From Muribaculaceae bacterium (GTDB taxonomy: Bacteria; Bacteroidota; Bacteroidia; Bacteroidales; Muribaculaceae), in contig VSPO01000098.1 of assembly GCA_009775375.1 (NCBI GenBank), positions 1 through 13,516 of the forward strand: 13,516 bases of DNA, read 5' to 3'. Shown here in pieces: positions 7,277 through 13,516 of the stretch; position 1 is the first letter of the stretch; every line of letters begins with the position of its first letter. A model generated the notes under the pieces. The model was not told the DNA's origin. It saw nothing but the letters and a program-made list of their open reading frames with translations, and searched no databases. The translations under genes and the position numbers were made by a program.

Positions 7277-9780
7277 TTTGATGTTATTGTAAAGTTTGAT
7301 TCCTTAAGTCCGGGAGAGGAGGCACTGACTTTGATATCGCCGCTCTTTCCGTCGTTTTGCACAATCAGCAAGGCTTTCCCATAGAAAGCCTTGCGATTAT
7401 CGGCCTTGAAAGGCTCAAGCGAGATCGGCGAACCATTGTCGACCCCGGCGTTGAAGCCGGGTCCCTCCACCTTAAATTCCACAAGATTCTCGGCCCACGG
7501 GCAGAGATTGCCATCCTTGTCGACTATCTCTACTGAGATGTAGCTGAGGTCGGTGCCGTCGGCGGCTATCTCCTTGCGGTCGGGGGTCAGACGGATGGCA
7601 TAAGGCTCGGAGGCGGTGCGGACAGTGTCGCGCATTACTTCCTTCCCGCCTTTGCGGCTGACGGCCACAAGCTCACCCGGCCGAAACGGCAGACGCCACC
7701 ATACGTGGTAGCTCTTTCCGTCAGGCTTCCTGACACCCTGCGACTCACCGTTGAGGAAAAGCTCCACCTCGTCGGCATTGTTGAAATAAGCCCAGACATC
7801 CACGTCCTGACCCTCTTTCCAATTCCAATGGGGAAGAAGATGAAGCACGTTCTTCTCCGGCATCCAGCGGTTCTGATACATGTAGTAGGAATCCTTCGGG
7901 AACCCTGCAAGGTCCACTATCCCGAAATATGAACTTCTCGCCGGCCAGCCGAAAGGCGTGGGCTCTCCGAGATAATCGAAGCCGGTCCAGACGAACTGTC
8001 CCATGATGAAATCATTGTCCTCCACGAGACGCATCGTCCCCTCATGGGAGTTGCCCCAGGGCACGTGGCAATTGTCGTAGCTTGAGCAGGAGAACGACGG
8101 ATCTTCAAACGGTATGTCCCAGCGCTTCGGCCAGACATACATGCTGTCGGAGGGCATACGGTAGTAGCCTCTGGTCTGGAGCGCGGAGACACTCTCGGTG
8201 ACGACAAACGGCTTTCCGGGGAAATTCTTGGGAACGTCCTTAAACCAGTCGTCGTGGTAGTTGAATCCGATTATGTCGAGGGCGCCCGAGCGGAAGAGGT
8301 GGTTGCCCGGATCGGGTTCGTTGCATCCGGCCGTGACGGGGCGCGTGGGATCCAGCTCCCGGGTCATGTCGGCGAGCTTCTTTGTCAGCAGGGAATTGAC
8401 CGAAAGGGAGTCGCCTTCGGAGGCGAGCATATCCTTTTCGTGTCCGAAGTTAAGGATGAGGTTGGCCTGTTGGAGAGAGAGCGTGTCGGCCTTGGCGTCG
8501 CTCCATTGCTCAAGCACCTCGTTGCCGATGCTCCATATGATGACGGAGGGATGGTTGCGGTCGCGCACCACGAGGTCGCGCAGGTCTTTCTCATGCCATT
8601 CGGGGAAATAACGGGCATAGTCGTGGGCGGTCTTCTTCTTGCGCCACATGTCGAATGTCTCGTTCATCACGAGCAGGCCGAGCGAGTCGCAAAGTTCGAG
8701 CAGTTCGGGAGCGGGGGGATTGTGGGTGGAGCGAATGGCGTTAGCCCCCATTTCCTGCATGATTTTCAGCTGGCGGGCGATGGCAGCCTTGTTGACCACC
8801 GCACCCAGTGCTCCGGCGTCGTGATGGAGACAGACTCCGTTGAGCTTCATCCTCTCGCCGTTGAGCGAAAAGCCCTTCTGCGCGTCAAAAGAGAGATAGC
8901 GGAATCCGGTCTTCGTGGTGAGTTCGTCGATAGTTTCTCCGTCGGCCTCAATGCGGCTGACCACCTTATAACGGACAGGGTCTTTGACCGACCACAGCCG
9001 TGGATTGACGAACGCCATTGGCTGCTCCACCGTCAGGCTGCCTTTTCCTTTCAGTCGAAGGGGGGACGTGGCGGTGGCCACGACAAGGCCATCTGGGCTG
9101 ACAATATCCGTTGTCAGCGTCGCCTTCTTTCCTTTCTTTCCTGTATTGTCGATGTCGGTGATGACCGTGAGGTCTACCTTGGAGTCGGTCACCTTGTCCT
9201 GACGCACGAATGTACCCCAAAGGGCGATATGGAGAGGATCGAGCACACGCAGCCAGACGTTGCGGTAGATTCCGCAACCGCTGTACCAGCGGGAATTCGG
9301 CTGCTCGGCATTGTCGACCCTTACGGCCACGACGTTGCGGCCGGGATGCAGCCAGGGAGTGAGGTCGTAGCTGAATGAGGCGTAGCCATACGGGCGCGTG
9401 CCCAGTTCATGGCCGTTGATATAGACGGTGGCATTCATGTAGGCGCCGTCGAAGTCGATATAGACATCCTTCCCTTTCCAGGATGCGGGCACGTCGAACG
9501 TCTTGCGATACCAGCCCACGCCGCCGGGGAGAGCCCCTCCGCCGGTGCCCGACGGATTGTCTTTGCTGAATTTCCCCTCTATCGCCCAGTCGTGGGGAAG
9601 GGAGAGGCTCCGCCAGGAGGAGTCGTCGTAGCCGGGCGCGGACATCGCCGGAGAATCCGACAGCGAGAAACGCCATCCCTTGTTGAAGGAGACCTCACGA
9701 CTGTCGGTCCTCGCCAACGCCGGGAGGGCGAGGGCAAGGACTGACATGAGCATGAAGAATTGTTTTATTTTTTTAATCAT
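7273..9780 (-). CDS. GH2 family beta-galactosidase, exported
   Basis: This 835-residue enzyme is a retaining exo-glycosidase of family GH2. A signal peptide (1-24; hydrophobic 8-21, ending ALAR) exports it. The sugar-binding jelly-roll domain is about 28-180 with LPHDWAIEG (61-69) and NSRWYSGCGIYRNVWL (162-177). An immunoglobulin-like domain follows (about 185-295), then the TIM barrel from about 298 to 625. WSIGNEV (416-422) carries the acid/base Glu421, and FVVTES (525-530) carries the nucleophile Glu529; RSTHNPP (350-356) and FVWTGFDYLGEPTPF (596-610) are further signatures. Residues about 640-715 look like DUF4982, and about 725-833 an Ig-like C-terminal domain. This order resembles the beta-galactosidase of Bacteroides xyloglucan loci. 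The GH31 gene lies 81 nt upstream and GH3 overlaps it by 4 nt. The probable job is removing galactose side chains. Family GH2 also includes glucuronidases and mannosidases, so the sugar is inferred from context and motifs. Confidence 0.9.
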   Translation of the reverse strand: MIKKIKQFFMLMSVLALALPALARTDSREVSFNKGWRFSLSDSPAMSAPGYDDSSWRSLSLPHDWAIEGKFSKDNPSGTGGGALPGGVGWYRKTFDVPASWKGKDVYIDFDGAYMNATVYINGHELGTRPYGYASFSYDLTPWLHPGRNVVAVRVDNAEQPNSRWYSGCGIYRNVWLRVLDPLHIALWGTFVRQDKVTDSKVDLTVITDIDNTGKKGKKATLTTDIVSPDGLVVATATSPLRLKGKGSLTVEQPMAFVNPRLWSVKDPVRYKVVSRIEADGETIDELTTKTGFRYLSFDAQKGFSLNGERMKLNGVCLHHDAGALGAVVNKAAIARQLKIMQEMGANAIRSTHNPPAPELLELCDSLGLLVMNETFDMWRKKKTAHDYARYFPEWHEKDLRDLVVRDRNHPSVIIWSIGNEVLEQWSDAKADTLSLQQANLILNFGHEKDMLASEGDSLSVNSLLTKKLADMTRELDPTRPVTAGCNEPDPGNHLFRSGALDIIGFNYHDDWFKDVPKNFPGKPFVVTESVSALQTRGYYRMPSDSMYVWPKRWDIPFEDPSFSCSSYDNCHVPWGNSHEGTMRLVEDNDFIMGQFVWTGFDYLGEPTPFGWPARSSYFGIVDLAGFPKDSYYMYQNRWMPEKNVLHLLPHWNWKEGQDVDVWAYFNNADEVELFLNGESQGVRKPDGKSYHVWWRLPFRPGELVAVSRKGGKEVMRDTVRTASEPYAIRLTPDRKEIAADGTDLSYISVEIVDKDGNLCPWAENLVEFKVEGPGFNAGVDNGSPISLEPFKADNRKAFYGKALLIVQNDGKSGDIKVSASSPGLKESNFTITSK

Positions 9781-9861
9781 TTTGATTCGGTGTGTATCCG
9801 GAGATGAATGAAGTTTTTGCGATCCGGTGCTGAATATTTAGTGTTTGGATCTACCACACTG

Positions 9862-12741
9862 TCAGAGCTTCACCTGGAGCTTCTTGCCTGAATAGGCCAC
9901 TTCCTGACCCTTCACTTCGCGGGAATAGCCTACGGGATTCTCGGCGGAGACAAGCACGACGTTGAATTTGCGGCTCTTCAGCATTCCGGGGAACTCCCCT
10001 TTGCGGTCGCCGATTGTCAGGGTGCGCGTCGCGTTGTCGTAGCTGACGGGAATCATCGCATACTGTCCCTTCTCGTAGTTGTAGTTGAGATTCTCATCCT
10101 CGTAGATGGTGAATTCCCCGTTCTGCCCGGCATAGACGTAGAGGTTGATCACGTCGGCGGGTTTCTCGTCGCTGTATTGCATGGCCGGGCCGAAAGGCAC
10201 GATGGCTCCGCTGCGCACGTAGAGGGGAAGCTGCTCGTAGGGAGCGTTCATCTTCAGGGTCTGGCCTCCGTCGGAAACGACCTTGCCGGTATAGAAGTCA
10301 TACCATGTCGCGCCTTTGGGGAAGTAGACCTCGCGTGAGCGTGCGCCGTAGGTATAGACGGGAGCCACAAGGAACGCCGGGCCGAACATATATTCATCCT
10401 GCACGTTGTAGGTGGCCTTGTCGGCGGTGAAATCCATCACGACAGGACGCATCACTGTGTAGTCGTCGAAATATGTCATGCCGGCCATGGAGTAGATGTA
10501 AGGCATGAGGTCGTAGCGCAGGTTGGTGTAGTAGACCACCGACTTGTAGGCCGGATGGTTCTCCGGGGCGATGTTGAATATTTCGCGGTAGGGCCATTGT
10601 CCGTGTGCACGGAAGAGCGGGGAGAAAGCCCCGAACTGATACCAGCGCGTGTTCAGTTCGCGCCATTCCTTCATGTCGGCGTTCTCGGCGCCAGTCTTGA
10701 GGTTTTCGGCGGCAGCCTTCACGTAGCGGTCTTCCACGCAGAAACCGCCGATATCCATCGTCCACCAGGGCACCCCGCTCATGGAGAAGTTGAGTCCGGC
10801 GGAAATCTGGGCTTTCATGTCCTCCCAGCGGGTGGCGATGTCGCCGCTCCAGGTGGCCGTGGAGTAACGCTGCTGTCCGGCGAATCCTGAGCGGGTCAGC
10901 AGGAAGACGCGCTTGTCGTGGTTCTCTCCGCGCTGGCCGTTGTAGATGGCGTCGGCGTTCTCAAGGGCATAAGCGTTGAAATATTTCGTCGAGGGGCCGA
11001 GGGCTGTCGGGGTGATGAGGTCCTTGCGGTATTGTATGTCGGTGCAGTCGCGGACGTTGGGTTCGGAAGCGTCCATCCACCATGCGTCGATACCGAGGGG
11101 CATGTAGTGGTCGTTGATTTGGTTCCAGAAAAGCTTGCGGGCTTCGGGGTCGTAGGCGTCGTAGAAGGAGCTGAGATAGCCGGGGCCCACCCAGTCGCGG
11201 ATGCTGTCTTGCACGGGGAGCTTATACATCCAGCCCTTCTCGTCGAATTCCTTGTAGTGTTCGGTCGTGGTGTAGAACTTTGGCCATACGGAGATCATGA
11301 CACGGCCGTGCATGTCGTGGATGGAGTCCACCATCCCTTTGGGGTCGGGGAAACGTGCGCGGTCGAACTCATGGCTTCCCCATGAATCCTCCTTCCAGTG
11401 GAGCCAGTCGATGACGATGTTGTCGATGGGGATATTACGCTTGCGGAACTCTGCGAGGGTGGAGAGCACCTCCTCCTGAGTGTTGTATTTCTCGCGGCTT
11501 TGCCAGTAGCCCATAGCCCATTTAGGCATGATGGGGGCCTTTCCGGTCAGCTCGCGGTAGCCTTTGATGACGTCGTCCATGTCGTCGCCATAGATGAAAT
11601 AGTAGTCGATGCCGTCTTGCATCTCGCCCCACCAGCTCATGTCGAGCTGTTCCTTCGGGTCACGGGGATCGTAGGCGCGGAGTCCGCAATAAGCCACGGA
11701 GCCGTTGGGTTCCCACTCAATCTTCAGGGGGACACGCTGTCCGGCCTCAAGATTATAGGAGAATTTGTAGCTGTTGGGGTTCCAGGCCGTGCGCCAGCGT
11801 TCGGGCACCACCTCCTCGCCGTTGATAAGGATGCGCATGTAGCCGGAATAATACATTATGAACTTGTATTCGCCCGTCTTGTCAGCCTCGATTTCTCCTT
11901 CATAGGTCACGTGGCTTCCGGCGAAATTGAAATCCTTGGGAAGGTTGACCACGTGGGCGAGGTCGCCACGGATAAGGTGCTCGAAATAGATGGAGTCTTC
12001 GCGCTGCACGAGGGTTGTAGCGGATTTGTCAGCGGGGACGTAGGTGCCGGTCAGGGCGCCCTCCTTCCCCTCTTTGTCATAAAGCTTGAATACGCCGCCG
12101 AGCTGCTTGTAGTTCTCGGGATTTCCCCAACGGCAAAGGGAATAGCTATCCCAGAGGATGCCATAGTTGTTGGTGGAGACTACGAAGGGGACGGAGACTT
12201 TGGTGTTGTATTGGAAAAGCTCCTCGTTCTTCCCTTTATAGTTGAATTCATCGCTCTGGTGCTGGCCGAGGCCGTAGATGCCCTCTTCGTCGTCGAGGCT
12301 CTCGAAGACCTGGCGCACGGTGTAGCCTTTCGTGCCCTCCACCTCTATGGGGGAGAATTCGCGGCCACCCTCAGCCTCTTTCACGATGAGTCGGCCTGTC
12401 TTGTCGTAGAAATTGACGTCGCCGGAAGCGAGGGAGACTGTGGCCTTGATCTGAGAAGTCACGACCGAAACGGTGGAATCGGTCTCCTCCACGTCGAAGC
12501 TCACCTTCCCTTGGTAGGGAAGCACCACGAGGCTGGTATCTTGTGAGAATTCATTGTCAGGGGTGGCGGAGACGCGGATGATTTTGTCGCCAAACACCTG
12601 AAGGCGCACTTTGCGGACGTCCGTGTCCTGTTGTTGCGCTACGTTCACCGTGATGCCGGTGTCATTCTTCTGGTACTTGCTCGAGCCGCAGGCTGTCAGC
12701 ACGGCGGCGAGCAGGAAGGTCGGGATTGAGTGTAGTCTCAT
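9862..12741 (-). CDS. GH31 family alpha-xylosidase lipoprotein with PA14-like insert
   Basis: This 959-residue protein is the first gene of the operon. Its signal has lipobox LTAC with Cys18, so it is a lipoprotein. No acidic surface-export signal follows the Cys (GSSKYQKN), so the periplasmic side is more likely than the cell surface. The N-terminal beta-sandwich includes IYGLGQHQSDEFNYKG (155-170). Residues about 228-360 are an inserted PA14-like domain (ADKTGEYKFIMYYSGYMRIL, 286-305), as in the alpha-xylosidases of xyloglucan systems. The barrel covers about 400-730: WMDASEP (555-561) contains the nucleophile Asp557, and TWSGDI (630-635) contains the general acid Asp634. A C-terminal sandwich follows (about 770-955). 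The predicted reaction is release of alpha-1,6-xylose from xyloglucan oligosaccharides, opening the chain for the GH2 and GH3 enzymes. Alpha-glucosidase is the main alternative in this family. ATG 12741 is chosen because it gives the complete lipoprotein signal. Confidence 0.9.
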   Translation of the reverse strand: MRLHSIPTFLLAAVLTACGSSKYQKNDTGITVNVAQQQDTDVRKVRLQVFGDKIIRVSATPDNEFSQDTSLVVLPYQGKVSFDVEETDSTVSVVTSQIKATVSLASGDVNFYDKTGRLIVKEAEGGREFSPIEVEGTKGYTVRQVFESLDDEEGIYGLGQHQSDEFNYKGKNEELFQYNTKVSVPFVVSTNNYGILWDSYSLCRWGNPENYKQLGGVFKLYDKEGKEGALTGTYVPADKSATTLVQREDSIYFEHLIRGDLAHVVNLPKDFNFAGSHVTYEGEIEADKTGEYKFIMYYSGYMRILINGEEVVPERWRTAWNPNSYKFSYNLEAGQRVPLKIEWEPNGSVAYCGLRAYDPRDPKEQLDMSWWGEMQDGIDYYFIYGDDMDDVIKGYRELTGKAPIMPKWAMGYWQSREKYNTQEEVLSTLAEFRKRNIPIDNIVIDWLHWKEDSWGSHEFDRARFPDPKGMVDSIHDMHGRVMISVWPKFYTTTEHYKEFDEKGWMYKLPVQDSIRDWVGPGYLSSFYDAYDPEARKLFWNQINDHYMPLGIDAWWMDASEPNVRDCTDIQYRKDLITPTALGPSTKYFNAYALENADAIYNGQRGENHDKRVFLLTRSGFAGQQRYSTATWSGDIATRWEDMKAQISAGLNFSMSGVPWWTMDIGGFCVEDRYVKAAAENLKTGAENADMKEWRELNTRWYQFGAFSPLFRAHGQWPYREIFNIAPENHPAYKSVVYYTNLRYDLMPYIYSMAGMTYFDDYTVMRPVVMDFTADKATYNVQDEYMFGPAFLVAPVYTYGARSREVYFPKGATWYDFYTGKVVSDGGQTLKMNAPYEQLPLYVRSGAIVPFGPAMQYSDEKPADVINLYVYAGQNGEFTIYEDENLNYNYEKGQYAMIPVSYDNATRTLTIGDRKGEFPGMLKSRKFNVVLVSAENPVGYSREVKGQEVAYSGKKLQVKL

Positions 12742-12809
12742 ATTGTTAATGGTAGTTTTTTAATTCTGTTTTTTGGGGTTTGACAGGTGTGTAGGGGATG
12801 TAGTTTTTC

Positions 12810-12843
12810 ATTTTCCGGAGAGAGGACGGCACGATCGGAAAAT
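12810..12843 (-). promoter_or_regulatory. leader hairpin upstream of the GH31 gene
   Basis: ATTTTCCG (12810-12817) pairs perfectly with CGGAAAAT (12836-12843) around an 18-nt loop. If transcription starts near 12878, the hairpin sits about 35-68 nt into the mRNA leader of the hydrolase operon. It has no U-run on the operon strand that would make it a terminator. A role in mRNA stability or translation is possible but unproven. Confidence 0.3.
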
Positions 12844-12884
12844 TTTCGTTTCGGCAGGCCGCAAGCGCAAGTGGCTTCTGAATG

Positions 12885-12892
12885 CAAAATTA
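12885..12892 (-). promoter_or_regulatory. candidate -7 box of the hydrolase operon
   Basis: On the - strand this reads TAATTTTG, an exact fit to TAnnTTTG. No clear -33 TTTG is present at the expected distance, where the sequence is GC-rich (GGCGCGCC region), so an activator may be needed. Start site near 12878 and a leader of about 137 nt to the ATG at 12741. Confidence 0.45.
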
Positions 12893-12954
12893 CTATAAAT
12901 AGAGGCGCGCCACGTGCATTATCCGTTGTAGCAGTCGGCGAAATATGTTTACAC

Positions 12955-12968
12955 ACATTCAAGAATGT
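12955..12968. promoter_or_regulatory. small inverted repeat upstream of the hydrolase promoter
   Basis: ACATTC (12955-12960) and GAATGT (12963-12968) form a perfect inverted repeat with a 2-bp spacer, flanked by GTTTAC-like and GTTAAC sequences. It lies about 85 bp upstream of the inferred start site, a plausible place for an activator of a polysaccharide utilization operon. The binding protein is unknown. Confidence 0.3.
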
Positions 12969-13033
12969 TAACGAAAGGGGTATGATTTGTTATTTCGCGC
13001 CCCCAGACAGGCTATATTCTGCCAATTAGCTCT

Positions 13034-13199
13034 TAAGCAAGTGTTCAGATTATTCCTATACATGTCTTATCCAATCTGAGCGCTGGATTTCAACCCGTGA
13101 TTCAGTTATGATGGAACCCCATCACGCCATCATCCCAAGTCGAAATCCCGTCCCTCATATTGACAATCCATGTATAGGAATAATCTGAACACTTACTTA
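13034..13199. repeat. 166-bp foldback element with 31-bp terminal inverted repeats
   Basis: The arm at 13034-13064 is the reverse complement of 13169-13199 over 31 bp with one mismatch (13038/13195); 26 bp (13039-13064 and 13169-13194) match perfectly. The 104-bp interior has nested stems: GGATTTC (13085-13091) with GAAATCC (13142-13148), and TGATGG (13109-13114) with CCATCA (13119-13124). An alternative inner stem is ATGATGG (13108-13114) with CCATCAT (13127-13133). As RNA it would be one long hairpin; as DNA it has the form of a miniature inverted-repeat element or a transposon end pair. No target-site duplication is clear. A short reading frame crosses it on the - strand but shows no recognisable domain. 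Confidence 0.7.
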
Positions 13200-13228
13200 T
13201 TTCATTTGGAGAATCCGAACACCTACTA
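13179..13228. repeat. degenerate direct copy of the foldback element's arm
   Basis: The right arm segment AATAATCTGAACACTTACT (13179-13197) recurs 31 bp downstream as GAGAATCCGAACACCTACT (13210-13228), 15 of 19 positions matching. Together with the left arm of the foldback element, the motif therefore occurs three times in about 190 bp. This may reflect nested insertions or a multi-site binding region. Confidence 0.5.
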
Positions 13229-13238
13229 ACAAAAAAAA

Positions 13239-13280
13239 GGCTATTCAAACTGCCGGTAAGACAGTTTGAATAGCCTTTTT
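13239..13280. terminator. near-perfect bidirectional rho-independent terminator
   Basis: GGCTATTCAAACTG (13239-13252) pairs perfectly with CAGTTTGAATAGCC (13262-13275), loop of 9 nt. Eight A residues (13231-13238) precede it and five T residues (13276-13280) follow. It can stop transcription in both directions. It shields the hydrolase promoter region from transcription coming from the right, or ends a transcript crossing the foldback element. Confidence 0.85.
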
Positions 13281-13516
13281 CTTTGGAGTTTCTTTTATCA
13301 TTGCGGCCTACCGCAATGACAGCCATCCGTGGAAGTGCCGCCTGATCGTTATGACGGCTAACAGATTACTTGGGATTCGGAATGCTTGTTTGGACTGAGC
13401 GTGGACTCGTGGGTTCAAACCACGGGGAACCACGAGATCAACCAGTTCGTATGTTTGCAGCGTCAAACGTACGAAACTAAAAAAACTTTCGCCATAGGCT
13501 AAAAGTTTTATAGTTA
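13281..13516. other. gene-free stretch with several hairpins
   Basis: I see no gene here. Structures are: a perfect 9-bp stem, TCATTGCGG (13298-13306) with CCGCAATGA (13311-13319), 4-nt loop; CTCGTGG (13406-13412) with CCACGAG (13430-13436), competing with CGTGG/CCACG at 13408-13424; and CGTATGTTTG (13448-13457) with CAAACGTACG (13464-13473), paired apart from one T-G wobble. None has a proper U-tract. They may belong to a non-coding RNA or to the flank of a gene beyond the window. Confidence 0.35.

Noticed and set aside
8254..9378. Long + strand open frame (374 codons) opposite the GH2 gene
   Set aside because: It is antisense to a gene with all GH2 catalytic motifs, has no recognisable domain, and long antisense frames are common in GC-rich genes.
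11398..12546. Long + strand open frame (382 codons) opposite the GH31 gene
   Set aside because: Antisense shadow of a clear GH31 gene; its composition (Val/Gly/Asp-rich) is what the complementary codons produce and no motif is seen.
12738..12962. 74-codon - strand frame whose TGA overlaps the GH31 start (ATGA)
   Set aside because: The overlap is tempting as a leader peptide, but the candidate promoter box lies inside the frame and the protein has no recognisable features.
13102..13326. 74-codon - strand frame across the foldback element
   Set aside because: It runs through a strong bidirectional terminator and both halves of repeat sequence; more likely a by-product of the repeat than a gene, although a shorter peptide inside the element cannot be excluded.
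13408..13424. tRNA T-arm-like hairpin (5-bp stem with 7-nt loop GTTCAAA, or TTTGAAC on the other strand)
   Set aside because: The loop lacks the canonical TTC at positions 54-56 and no matching acceptor, D or anticodon arms are found on either strand.
13034..13516. CRISPR array
   Set aside because: The repeats are inverted or few and irregularly spaced; there are no regular repeat-spacer units and no cas genes.

Overview
The window looks like chromosomal DNA from a gut-type member of the Bacteroidota, order Bacteroidales. A Muribaculaceae-like source is my inference from the protein style and from coding regions that look GC-richer than the AT-rich gaps. The evidence is: putative Bacteroidota promoter boxes of the form TAnnTTTG ahead of three genes or operons; starts without clear Shine-Dalgarno sequences; a lipoprotein TPR sensor kinase of the LytS type paired with a LytTR regulator; and large signal-peptide-bearing glycoside hydrolases of the kind found in Bacteroides polysaccharide utilization loci.

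Layout on the + strand, left half. Positions 1-126 hold the frameshifted tail of an IS30-family transposase. Next is a small secreted SGNH/GDSL-type hydrolase (240-929), closed by a strong hairpin. An AT-rich gap carries three tandem ~21-23 bp imperfect direct repeats and a promoter box. It leads into a TPR histidine kinase (1351-3393) and a LytTR response regulator (3472-4251), which together form a two-component system.

Middle. Between 4252 and 5032 there is no intact gene. This stretch holds a hairpin after the regulator, a degraded 3' end of an AAA+/DUF4143-type ATP-binding protein on the - strand, a pair of AT-rich palindromes 40 bp apart that look like operators, and a second terminator hairpin. 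It separates the two-component system from a convergent operon.

Right half, - strand. Three glycoside hydrolase genes read from 12741 down to 5033: a GH31 lipoprotein with a PA14-like insert (probable alpha-xylosidase), a GH2 enzyme (probable beta-galactosidase) and a GH3 beta-glucosidase. GH2 and GH3 overlap by 4 nt (ATGA). The order GH31-GH2-GH3 matches what I recall of the xyloglucan utilization locus of Bacteroides ovatus. There the three enzymes work in the periplasm: the xylosidase and galactosidase trim side chains and the glucosidase cuts the glucan backbone. No SusC/SusD transporter, endo-xyloglucanase or hybrid two-component regulator is present here.

Upstream of this operon (12742-13516) are a candidate promoter, a leader hairpin, a small inverted repeat, a 166-bp element bounded by a 31-bp inverted repeat, a near-perfect bidirectional terminator and several more hairpins, with no convincing gene. 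I found no tRNA, rRNA or CRISPR array. The most unusual signals are the tandem repeats ahead of the kinase gene, the paired palindromes at 4732-4794 and the foldback element at 13034-13199.
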